The notes under the pieces were generated by a model, which did no database searches, was not told where the DNA came from, and saw only the letters and a list, made by a program, of their open reading frames with translations. A stretch of 20,349 bases of DNA from JAUSIF01 sp036556265. Its GTDB lineage: Bacteria; Pseudomonadota; Alphaproteobacteria; Rhizobiales; Xanthobacteraceae. The stretch lies in assembly GCA_036556265.1 (NCBI GenBank), contig DATBJU010000016.1, positions 1 through 20,349 on the forward strand, in the 5' to 3' direction. A program made the position numbers and the translations under genes. Of the stretch, positions 1 to 7,263 are shown one piece after another; the first letter of the stretch is position 1, and each line of letters starts with the position of its first letter.

Positions 1-358
1 ATCGTCCGTCAGGAAGATGTGCTGCGGCACATACCCGATGTTGTTGTTCCATATGCGACGTAGCGAGGTCGTCAGCGGAGGCCGGCGCAATAAACCGCAG
101 TCTGACGAACGTGCGGTAGATATGATGCATTGCTGGCAGAATTCTATATCCGGCAAATGCGTATAGTCCGATGACCGGGAGTGCCCCGCTCATCCCTCCG
201 GACCGCGCGAGCAAGATCAGGGAGGCGACAAGCACTGTTGCAAAGCCGAGCGCTTCGACCAGGAATCTCGGAATGTCGGCAAGTGCGCTGCTCGTCGCCT
301 GGTAGCGCGAGAAGCGCAGGGACGGGGCTCTAAAGCCGCCGACGTAGGCCCAATAGTC
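1..358 (-). pseudogene. ABC-type oligosaccharide flippase (PglK/WlaB-like), decayed remnant
   Basis: Read on the minus strand, about 358 to 92 gives the later part of an ABC exporter membrane domain: FRAPSLRFSRYQATSSAL, then a hydrophobic helix, then GLYAFAGYRILPAMHHIY and a segment ending VRLRF. This matches the PglK/WlaB lipid-linked oligosaccharide flippase type. From about 95 to 1, in a different frame, it reads LRRIWNNNIGYVPQHIFLTD, the unmistakable Q-loop region of an ABC ATPase. Between these two parts, family members carry roughly 100-130 residues including Walker A; here they are essentially adjacent. The 5' side is also cut: the membrane frame opens just after a TGA near 383 and loses similarity beyond about DYW (350-358). 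So there is N-terminal loss, an internal deletion and a frame change. The rest of the ATPase, if it exists, lies left of the window. The cargo is unknown; a repeat-unit flippase for a sugar polymer is inferred. Confidence 0.72.
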
Positions 359-443
359 CGAGCGCGGGACACCAGTTGGCTGAATCTGCAGTGTTCATAA
401 CAAACTCGACCATTAACTTTACTAGTCGCGTTATTTCACCGGG

Positions 444-472
444 TTCGCGTTCGATTGCCAGGCGTCTATAGT
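444..472 (+). promoter_or_regulatory. Candidate sigma-70-type promoter for the wzy-like gene
   Basis: TATAGT at 467-472 matches the -10 consensus at five of six positions. It sits 17 nt downstream of TTCGCG at 444-449, a weak three-of-six -35. The start codon of the polymerase-like gene is about 46 nt further on. The stretch 359-518 between the flippase remnant and this gene holds no other gene I can support. Sequence inspection only. Confidence 0.28.
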
Positions 473-518
473 CGCGCAGCGGCGTGCTAGGAAGGGATTC
501 GACGATCGGTGCCAACGG

Positions 519-1787
519 ATGAGTGTTGCTGATACGCGCGCGGAGGGATTTGAGCTTGCGAAGGGAGACGGCTGGATATTCGTCGCTCTCCTGCTGGGTA
601 TTGTTGCGATCGGCGAGTCCCTGAAGGTCTATCGGCTTCCGGCACTGCTCCCGATCGTTATCGTTGCTGTCATTTACGCGCGCGAGACAGTTCTGCGAAA
701 ACAAAATCTCCCACTACTGGCATTCACTGCGCTCGGGTTTGTCTATGTTGTCCTTTCCTACCTCCATGTGCTTCCGACGGCATGGACGCGCTACCATGAT
801 GCGAGCGTCATTCCTCAACAGGCCTCTTTTCTAGCCATTCTGCTTCCCATGGTCGCAGCGTCGCAGAAATGGTGGGACGATTCGAGATTCGATCACAACC
901 GCGATGCAGTGCTGATCGCCGTCGTCCTGGTTGCCTTCGTGTTCGGGTCTGCCGTCGACTTAGCCCTGCTCGGAGACGTAAGTTTTCGCGGATCGTACAC
1001 ACTAAGAAATCACGTTTTCCTGGGAATGCTGGCACTTAGCTATCTTGCATTTCGACCAGGCAAATGGCGCTTCACGGCGATTTTAGCGTTGCTGCTGGTG
1101 TCAGCATGGTGCGTGGCGCACAACTACTTTCTGCAAAATACGATTGTTTACCTGACAACATTAGGATTCCTCGCGACTACGATCGTTCGGATTTCAGCAG
1201 ATCGTCTGATCCTGGCCGCGTTCCTTGTCCTGTTGGCGACGGCGACATTCGTCGGTCTGCAGGATCCAGGGCGGGTCTTCGAAATCGATGCAAACTCGGG
1301 CTGGCGCCTCGCATTTTGGAAGGACGCCGTGGAGGCGAGCGCTCAAGTCTGGGGCGTCGGAGTTGGTTTTGGCACGGAATCGCTTCGTAATGAATATTCA
1401 GCTTTGCTGGACCGAGAAAGCTATCGCGAAGAAGGCGAAGATTTCCTGCTCGTCAGCACTCACAGCGCGTTTATCGACACCTTGTTCCGCCTCGGCGTCG
1501 TCGGCCTCGGCTTGCTGGTACTTATCCTTGTGCGCTGTTTTCCGCTGCGAAGGATGCCCCTCGCCTCGCGAGCGCAGTGCTGCACAATGTTCGCCATCCT
1601 CGTCCTCTGCCTTCATTCCAACCTCGGACTGCAAAGTCCGATGTATTCGCTCGGCGTCGCGATCGGCATAGGATTCCTGCAGTCGGAGCGACGCAAAGCA
1701 CTCGCGGCAACTTCAACCATTTTCGACGGAGTACCGGGGGTACCCGGAGGAATGCCGAGTTATACCCCACCACGGCCCCGGCAATGA
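519..1787 (+). CDS. O-antigen ligase/polymerase-like membrane protein (Wzy/WaaL superfamily)
   Basis: A 422-residue polytopic inner-membrane protein with about ten to eleven hydrophobic helices. The large hydrophilic loop (about residues 247-312) carries the pattern of the O-antigen ligase/Wzy family: NSGWRLAFWKDA (R263), GVGFGTES (about 281-288), and STHSAFIDTLFRLGVVG (about 313-329, His315) leading into the next helix. Proteins of this superfamily polymerise lipid-linked repeat units or ligate glycan to an acceptor on the periplasmic side. With Wza and Wzc nearby, a Wzy polymerase role is most likely; a ligase cannot be excluded. ATG at 519 is the first usable start, since the frame is stopped at 423-425 and has no ATG, GTG or TTG before 519. 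No clear Shine-Dalgarno is seen; AGGAAGGG at 489-496 is too far away. The C-terminus is a short Pro/Gly-rich tail. It is the only locus gene on the plus strand and ends 6 nt from the convergent glycosyltransferase. Confidence 0.85.
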   Translation: MSVADTRAEGFELAKGDGWIFVALLLGIVAIGESLKVYRLPALLPIVIVAVIYARETVLRKQNLPLLAFTALGFVYVVLSYLHVLPTAWTRYHDASVIPQQASFLAILLPMVAASQKWWDDSRFDHNRDAVLIAVVLVAFVFGSAVDLALLGDVSFRGSYTLRNHVFLGMLALSYLAFRPGKWRFTAILALLLVSAWCVAHNYFLQNTIVYLTTLGFLATTIVRISADRLILAAFLVLLATATFVGLQDPGRVFEIDANSGWRLAFWKDAVEASAQVWGVGVGFGTESLRNEYSALLDRESYREEGEDFLLVSTHSAFIDTLFRLGVVGLGLLVLILVRCFPLRRMPLASRAQCCTMFAILVLCLHSNLGLQSPMYSLGVAIGIGFLQSERRKALAATSTIFDGVPGVPGGMPSYTPPRPRQ

Positions 1788-1793
1788 GCGAAG

Positions 1794-3011
1794 CTATAGC
1801 GGTGTTGGACGTGCCGATGCATGCGCACCTTCGTCTCGTCCTCGTGCTGCCTGAGCCCGAGCTCGTTCGTAAATGCGCAGCATCATCTTGATATTTTCGC
1901 CGGCGGTGTAGCGCGCCAAAAAGGTTTTGCGAGCGGCCAACCGCATCGAGGATATTCGATCCCGGTTCGCGACGAACTCCTTAACCTTGGCAGCGATGTC
2001 AACAGCGGAACCCGCGCGAAATTGCAGTCCGGAGACTCCGTCCTGTACGACCTCCGTTATGGCGCCAACGTTCGATGCGATGATCGGCGTGCCCACGGAA
2101 AGTGCTTCAATCATCACTCGCGGATGCCCCTCATACCATTCAGATGGAAACATGAGCGCCTCCGCTCGCCCGACAATGTCGAGAACTTCGGCTGCACTTC
2201 GGGGGCCGAGTACGACTACCTGCGGGATCTGCGCCGCGACGGACTTCACGAATTCGTCCATCGGACCAGATCCAACGAGCTTCAAACCCGGCACTGGCGA
2301 CCGCAAAGTCTTCCAGGCCTCCAGCAGCGTACGAATTCCTTTTTCCTGCGACAGACGTCCAACGTAAACGAAGTAACCGCCAGCTCCCGGTCCGGGTTCG
2401 GCCGGGACGACTGGGAGAAAGTTGGGTTTGACCTCGACCCTGTCCGGCGGCAGTCCAGCTTCGATTAGCTTTGTACGAATGAACTCGGACACGGCGATAA
2501 AGCGATCGACCTTCCGCGTCCACGTCCCGATCATGCGATGGGCGACAAGCATTGCCCCGACCGCGCTCGACGCCGCGAAGCTGTCTCGGTAGCAGCGATG
2601 TACGATTCCGCGAATCGGTGAGCGTCCAAGGCAATCCTCGCAAATTTGTCCGTCGCGAAAGAACTGGCCATTTACGCAGGCAAGCCTGTAGTTCCGCAGA
2701 GTTTGGACCACTGCGGCGCCGGCCTGTCGAGCGGCCCAGTGGACGGCAGGCGACAACTGCGGAAAGAAATTCTGGACGTGAACGAGATCGATTTGACGAT
2801 CTCTCACGATGCCTGAGATCTCGCGCGCGCGATCACGCGACCAGACCGCGTTGACGGCGGCCGCTATCCCGGTGCTTTGCATATCCCGGTTGTCAACCTG
2901 GTGAAACGTGCAATCGATCCCAGCCGAACGCAAAAGCTCCACCTCCGCGGCCGAGGAGTAGTCCTCCCCGCCCCGCTCCCGGTAACGGTTGTGAAGCATC
3001 AATATCTTCAT
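1794..3011 (-). CDS. GT4-family glycosyltransferase with a four-cysteine insert
   Basis: A 405-residue GT-B fold, retaining glycosyltransferase. The N-terminus MKILMLHNRYRERGGEDY carries the GGED signature of this GT4 subgroup. The C-terminal half has FVYVGRLSQEKGI (about 214-226), LVGSGP and the EX7E motif, E294 and E302, within EGHPRVMIE, followed by ALSVGTPIIAS. It should transfer a nucleotide-sugar residue to the growing lipid-linked repeat unit at the cytoplasmic face. Donor and linkage cannot be read from sequence. Residues 112-140 contain C112, C124, C127 and C140, spaced like a structural metal site, and similar cysteines occur in relatives. It is the last minus-strand gene of the export group, 122 nt below the helical membrane protein, so it may be co-transcribed or have its own promoter. 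The C-terminal tail after about 385 is Ala/Arg-rich and probably disordered. Confidence 0.9.
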   Translation of the reverse strand: MKILMLHNRYRERGGEDYSSAAEVELLRSAGIDCTFHQVDNRDMQSTGIAAAVNAVWSRDRAREISGIVRDRQIDLVHVQNFFPQLSPAVHWAARQAGAAVVQTLRNYRLACVNGQFFRDGQICEDCLGRSPIRGIVHRCYRDSFAASSAVGAMLVAHRMIGTWTRKVDRFIAVSEFIRTKLIEAGLPPDRVEVKPNFLPVVPAEPGPGAGGYFVYVGRLSQEKGIRTLLEAWKTLRSPVPGLKLVGSGPMDEFVKSVAAQIPQVVVLGPRSAAEVLDIVGRAEALMFPSEWYEGHPRVMIEALSVGTPIIASNVGAITEVVQDGVSGLQFRAGSAVDIAAKVKEFVANRDRISSMRLAARKTFLARYTAGENIKMMLRIYERARAQAARGRDEGAHASARPTPL

Positions 3012-3133
3012 TGCGTGCTACAGCGTTTCGTCGTTTGCATGTCGGCCTGTTGCATTAGGTCAAATATCCATCGCCGGGCAGGTGTATCGACAGCCGGTTA
3101 ATACATCGCATCGGATGTAGGGACGAGAGAGCG

Positions 3134-3856
3134 CTAGCTCGCGTTCAGGCTGCTTCCCCGGCGTTCCACCGCGCTAGCCAATTCGCTTCTTCGTCCTTTG
3201 GGCAGCAACGCGATCCACTCTTGATAGATCGGTCGAACCGATTCTGGCGCAGCCACAAACATATCCGCGAGTTTGTCGACCGTGTCGAAGTTGACCAAGA
3301 CGCGAATATCTGAGTGCAATTCCGGTCGAATGTCAGCAACCCCCCTCTCGAGCAGTCGCGAGGCTAGATCCACTCTTCGCCGGACAATCCGTCCCTCGCT
3401 TGGCGCAGTCCAGTGCGACAGGCGGATGTATTCAATGGTCCTTTCAGACGGAGCGCCTCGAACAGCATCGAGTGAAACGAGTTTCAACCATAGATCTCCG
3501 TCAATGGGCCTGCACCGCAGCGTAGTGCGGATCGCAGTCTTGGCGACATCGATCGCACGGTCGGTGCGGATCGGATCCGCCGCCGCAGTCGCGGCATCAA
3601 CTTCTGCTAAACTGACTTCGACAAGTGCATTCAGGGCGATCGTGTCGCAACGTTCCCACAGGCGACCGGATGCCTGCTCCTGAATGCGATCGAGGATTTC
3701 AGTTTTCGGGTGGCCGGTTGCGTCGACTGCGGTTGTCAAAGACCGAACCGTCGTGCCCCGAAAGATGAGTTCGTGGCCCGCCCAACCCACTAACACTATG
3801 GATAGAACGGTCGCCACAAGGCGCGGCAAAACGATACTGCCGACATTCGGAACCAT
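3134..3856 (-). CDS. Membrane-anchored helical protein of unknown function (EPS locus)
   Basis: 240 residues. One hydrophobic helix at about 8-32 is followed by a soluble, mostly helical region, predicted to face the periplasm by analogy with a single-pass anchor. The segment LRCRPIDGDLWLKL (about 113-126), followed by YIRLSHWTAPSEGRIVRRR (about 142-160), resembles tetratricopeptide-type helical hairpins. C70 and C115 could form a disulphide in the periplasm. I recognise the general type from hypothetical proteins in rhizobial EPS loci but know no function. ATG at 3856 lies only 14 nt below the wzc-like stop codon, so it is almost certainly co-translated with the tyrosine kinase. An adaptor or regulator of Wzc or Wzy is a guess from position only. 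Confidence 0.75.
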   Translation of the reverse strand: MVPNVGSIVLPRLVATVLSIVLVGWAGHELIFRGTTVRSLTTAVDATGHPKTEILDRIQEQASGRLWERCDTIALNALVEVSLAEVDAATAAADPIRTDRAIDVAKTAIRTTLRCRPIDGDLWLKLVSLDAVRGAPSERTIEYIRLSHWTAPSEGRIVRRRVDLASRLLERGVADIRPELHSDIRVLVNFDTVDKLADMFVAAPESVRPIYQEWIALLPKGRRSELASAVERRGSSLNAS

Positions 3857-3870
3857 GTAGGGTTTTCGTA

Positions 3871-6189
3871 CTATCTTCCGTCGCGGTAGTAGCCCGCGAA
3901 CTTACCGGAATAGTATTCGATCGAGCCGTAGCTTTCATACCGCCGCAGCTTGTCGCTATCCACTTTGTTCAGAATCACACCCAAGCATTTTTGGCGAATG
4001 CCCGGCTCTGCTACGAGCGCGCTACGGACTGCTTTTCGAAGTGTGCTGCCCCATTCGGTGACCAAAATGAAGGCATCGAGCATCGGAGCAATCGCGCGCG
4101 CGTCTACCACGACGCCAACGGGCGGCAGATCGATAATCACGTAGTCGAAAGCCTTCTGCGCGGTTGTCAGCAGTTGCGACATGCGTGGCGAGGACAACAG
4201 CTCACTCGTATGCGTCACGCGTTTGGTTCCGCCCGCAGGCAGAACGGTGAGCTTGGATTCGGGCTCAGTCACGTAAAGCTCTGCGGGCGGCGTCTGGTTT
4301 AATAGGGCTTCAACGAGGCCCCCCTTCGATCGCGGCGCAACGGATCGCGTCAGCCCGGGATTGCGCATGTCTCCGTCGATGAGCAATACGTTTGCACCTT
4401 GATGAGCAATCAGTTCTGCCAGATTCATTGCCGTCGTCGACTTGCCTTCGCCGGGCAACACCGAGACGACGCCGATCAGTTTCGGTCGATCTGCGAGCGA
4501 AAGATCGATTGCGACCTTCGCCGAGCGCAATGTCTCCGCGAACTGCGAAAGCGGCGCATCCAGGACATGGCGCATCAGGCTGGTCGACAATTTAGCCACT
4601 TGTGGGTCATGCTTGCGATCACCTGACAGCATACGCTGCAAGAATTTCGCCGGGCGTTGGCGGAGGCGCCTGGCCCGAACGCGGGGCAGCATGCCGAAAT
4701 ATTCGAGCCCCAGTTCCGAACGAATTTGCTCGCCGGTACGGAATGCACGATCGCGGAACTCAAATAACGCGCCCAGTCCCACGCCAACGAGACCCCCAAA
4801 CAACAACGAAAGCGCCAGAACGAGTGGCACACGCGGATGGCTCGCCGAAGTCGGGGTCGCAGCCTTGGTTATAACGCGCGCCTCGGTAATCGGAGACGAT
4901 TCCCGCTGCAGGGCTTCCTGGTAGCGCTGCAGGAAAGCCTGATGAAGATTGCGGTATGTCTCAGATTCGCGTTCAAGCTGACGAAGTGCAACGAGCGTAA
5001 CGTTGGCGCCTGCGGAGACGCCGACCGCACCGGACAGGTTATCTGTAAGGTTCTGCTCACGCGCCCTAGCGACCTGAAAATCGCTTTCATAGCTCTCGGC
5101 GATCCGCTTGAGTTCGTCGAAGATGAGTCGCTCGTACTCTTTCATTTCGTTTCGCAGGCGAACCGTCTGAACGTGGTTCGGGCCGACCTGTACCGAAAAC
5201 TCGGCCTCCTTTTTTGAGGCCTCCAAGTAGCTTGTGCGCAGCTTGTTGATGACCGGATTGCCGAGCGCTTCGGATACCGCGGCATCTGTCTGGCCTGACT
5301 CCAGGATCAACCGAATCCTGCGATAGCGCGCTTCCGCCTTGGCGCTTTCGGCCCGGGCAAGGATCAGCTGGCTGCTCAATTCCGAAAGCTGCTGATCCGT
5401 AACGAGTACACCCTTGGGCGCGAGAAGGTTGTGTTCGGTCCGGTATTTCTGAACGGCCAAATCGCTGCTGATGGCTGCCTGACGCAGTTGCTCGATGCGC
5501 TCCTGCAGCCATGAACTCGCACGCCTGGTGGCTTCGTACTTGGCATCAAGCTGGTCGGTGAGGTAAGCCTCGGCAAGTCCGTCAGCTACGCGCGCGGCGA
5601 GCTCGCGGTCCGCGGAATGATAGCTGACCCGAAGTACGTGAGTGCGCCCGATACGTTCAACCGAAAGGTTGTCCCGGACCTTGCGTACGGCAGCCCGTTT
5701 CGCAGGAGAGCCATCGCCGCTTTCGACCAACACATCTCGTGGAGAACCGTTCAGGGCGTCCCTGACGGACGACATGATGCTTCGGATCAGCGCGATCGGA
5801 AGATCATCGTCGGACGCCAAGTGCCGCGGGTCTTTATCCAACTGCAACGCGTTGACGACGGCCAATCCAACTCTTCCGGACTTCAGGATTTCGACCTGGC
5901 TATCAACGCCCTGCGTGTCGAACCCCGGTCCGCCGATCGCCGCGGCATCCCGCTCGTTGATCGCCCGGCGCTCGTCGATCAGAAGGTCGGTATATGCCGT
6001 GTACAACGGAACGGCGGTGACGACGTACGCGATCCCAAGGGCAATTGCCGCCACGCACACTAGAACGAATACCCGGAGTCTCCGCATGATGGCGGAGAAC
6101 AGGTACTCGAGGTTGATTGCGTCATGCCCTGTCGGCGTCGAATGCCGAGTCGCGTCATAGCTTTCCGGATATCGCGTGCGGTCGTCCAT
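3871..6189 (-). CDS. Polysaccharide co-polymerase / tyrosine autokinase (Wzc/ExoP-like)
   Basis: About 772 residues from the ATG at 6189. A TTG four codons upstream (6201) is possible, but neither start has a well-placed Shine-Dalgarno. Order of parts: an N-terminal Wzz-like domain with a first membrane helix (about 40-60), a long periplasmic coiled-coil region (about 215-440), a second helix (about 455-477), then a cytosolic bacterial tyrosine kinase. The kinase shows Walker A GEGKST (about 580-585), Walker A' VLLIDGDMR (about 601-609), Walker B VIIDLPP (about 684-690) and a C-terminal tyrosine cluster of six (YESYGSIEYY and GYY). In this family, cycles of autophosphorylation control chain length and Wza-linked export. 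No cognate low-molecular-weight tyrosine phosphatase (Wzb) is seen in the window. It lies between the Gly/Ser-rich secreted protein and the helical membrane protein. Confidence 0.93.
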   Translation of the reverse strand: MDDRTRYPESYDATRHSTPTGHDAINLEYLFSAIMRRLRVFVLVCVAAIALGIAYVVTAVPLYTAYTDLLIDERRAINERDAAAIGGPGFDTQGVDSQVEILKSGRVGLAVVNALQLDKDPRHLASDDDLPIALIRSIMSSVRDALNGSPRDVLVESGDGSPAKRAAVRKVRDNLSVERIGRTHVLRVSYHSADRELAARVADGLAEAYLTDQLDAKYEATRRASSWLQERIEQLRQAAISSDLAVQKYRTEHNLLAPKGVLVTDQQLSELSSQLILARAESAKAEARYRRIRLILESGQTDAAVSEALGNPVINKLRTSYLEASKKEAEFSVQVGPNHVQTVRLRNEMKEYERLIFDELKRIAESYESDFQVARAREQNLTDNLSGAVGVSAGANVTLVALRQLERESETYRNLHQAFLQRYQEALQRESSPITEARVITKAATPTSASHPRVPLVLALSLLFGGLVGVGLGALFEFRDRAFRTGEQIRSELGLEYFGMLPRVRARRLRQRPAKFLQRMLSGDRKHDPQVAKLSTSLMRHVLDAPLSQFAETLRSAKVAIDLSLADRPKLIGVVSVLPGEGKSTTAMNLAELIAHQGANVLLIDGDMRNPGLTRSVAPRSKGGLVEALLNQTPPAELYVTEPESKLTVLPAGGTKRVTHTSELLSSPRMSQLLTTAQKAFDYVIIDLPPVGVVVDARAIAPMLDAFILVTEWGSTLRKAVRSALVAEPGIRQKCLGVILNKVDSDKLRRYESYGSIEYYSGKFAGYYRDGR

Positions 6190-6298
6190 TTCCCAACTCA
6201 ACTGGTCGCGACCGCAAGACTACGATCGTCGATCCCTTTTGCTTGCGTACCCTCTTGGGCGATTGAACGGTAGTTTCCGGCCTACTGCATCGTCGGGC

Positions 6299-7135
6299 TT
6301 AAGGGGACGTCTGACTGGGTCGAATATTGCTGTTAAACCTGCTGGCACGACTGAGGCCGCCGCCACTGCTGCGATCGTTCGCACCACTTGTCGCGCTGCC
6401 AGCGCTGTTTACGCGGGGGCCACCCGTGCTCCCGCCGCTTACGCTGGCACCGCCCCCGCTGACGTTGGTGCCGCCCCCGGTCGTAGCGCTATTGTCGCCT
6501 CCGCTCGTAACGCCGGTGGCTCCGGCAGCGACTCCGATGTCGACGCCACGACGAGCGAGCGGCAACCGGTCAACCGTAATCGCCCCTGGCTGGGTGCTTG
6601 GTTCGCTCGCCGCAGGCGCACCACCAACGCCGCCGACCCGAGGAAAGTCCCTGCGCGGGCCGCCGGTTCCGCCGAAAGTTGGCGTTCCGCCCGCGCGCAA
6701 CACGTGAAGAAATGCGGTAGATAACGGTGCGTCGCCGGCAGCGGCAATCTTCTCTTGAATGAGTTGCGCGATATCCGGCCGCGTCCATACGCAGCTCGCG
6801 GCGGTATTTGCCAGACCGGCCGCAATGTCCGCCTTCATTTCGGGAGCGGCGTTCTTCGCAATCTCGATAAGCGCATCGACGGTTCGAACGTCAGATCCCG
6901 CGAGCCTTCGCGCCGCTGCCATAAGCGTGGGCCCGCCAGTTGGGTGCGCGGCCAGCAAGCTTGCCGGATCGGCGGAGAATTGAGCGACGACTTTGTCGGG
7001 AAGCTTGGCCGGCGGAAGGAAGCATGACACGCCGCCTGATTGGGCCAACACAAGCGCCGGGAGCGCCAAAGCGGCGCCAAGAAGCGCGGCTCCCAGCACC
7101 CTCACACCGGTGCGCGAAGCAGGGTACAGACGCAT
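6299..7135 (-). CDS. Secreted protein with helical domain and Gly/Ser-rich tail, unknown function
   Basis: 278 residues. The N-terminus is a clear Sec signal (basic MRLYPASRTGVR, then an Ala/Leu core to about residue 31), with likely cleavage near LVLAQ. Mature residues about 36-148 form a compact, probably helical domain with two cysteines (C38, C115). From about 150 to the end the chain is low-complexity, rich in Gly, Ser, Ala and Thr, with runs such as GGGTNVSGGGASVSGG, ending basic and polar. No enzymatic motif is visible and I do not recognise a named family. A purine-rich GAGAG ends about 7 nt upstream of the ATG at 7135 and serves as ribosome site. Its place between the Wza-like lipoprotein and the Wzc-like kinase makes a periplasmic or surface part of the export machine plausible (inference). 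The skewed composition also creates a long open frame on the other strand, which is a shadow. Confidence 0.8.
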   Translation of the reverse strand: MRLYPASRTGVRVLGAALLGAALALPALVLAQSGGVSCFLPPAKLPDKVVAQFSADPASLLAAHPTGGPTLMAAARRLAGSDVRTVDALIEIAKNAAPEMKADIAAGLANTAASCVWTRPDIAQLIQEKIAAAGDAPLSTAFLHVLRAGGTPTFGGTGGPRRDFPRVGGVGGAPAASEPSTQPGAITVDRLPLARRGVDIGVAAGATGVTSGGDNSATTGGGTNVSGGGASVSGGSTGGPRVNSAGSATSGANDRSSGGGLSRASRFNSNIRPSQTSP

Positions 7136-7263
7136 GACATCTCTCTACGCTAACTCACGAAAATAGTACCTCCGCACCAGCAACCCCACAAGCCGAATCC
7201 GGTGATTGGTTAAGGCAGAAGCGGCCGTCTGGCGCTGGTTTCTGAGCTGGCGCAACGGCCTAT

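Noticed and set aside
330..704. 124-residue minus-strand frame over the start of the wzy-like gene
   Set aside because: Overlaps the better supported plus-strand membrane protein and the flippase remnant in another frame; no recognisable domain.
1730..1750. CCGGG/CCCGG hairpin near the end of the wzy-like gene as a terminator
   Set aside because: Only 5 bp, inside the coding sequence (Gly-Val-Pro repeats), and without a U-tract.
7223..7260. GGCCGT/ACGGCC inverted repeat just after the wza-like stop
   Set aside because: 6-bp outer stem with a large poorly paired interior and no U-tract; may be an intercistronic fold but not supportable as a terminator.
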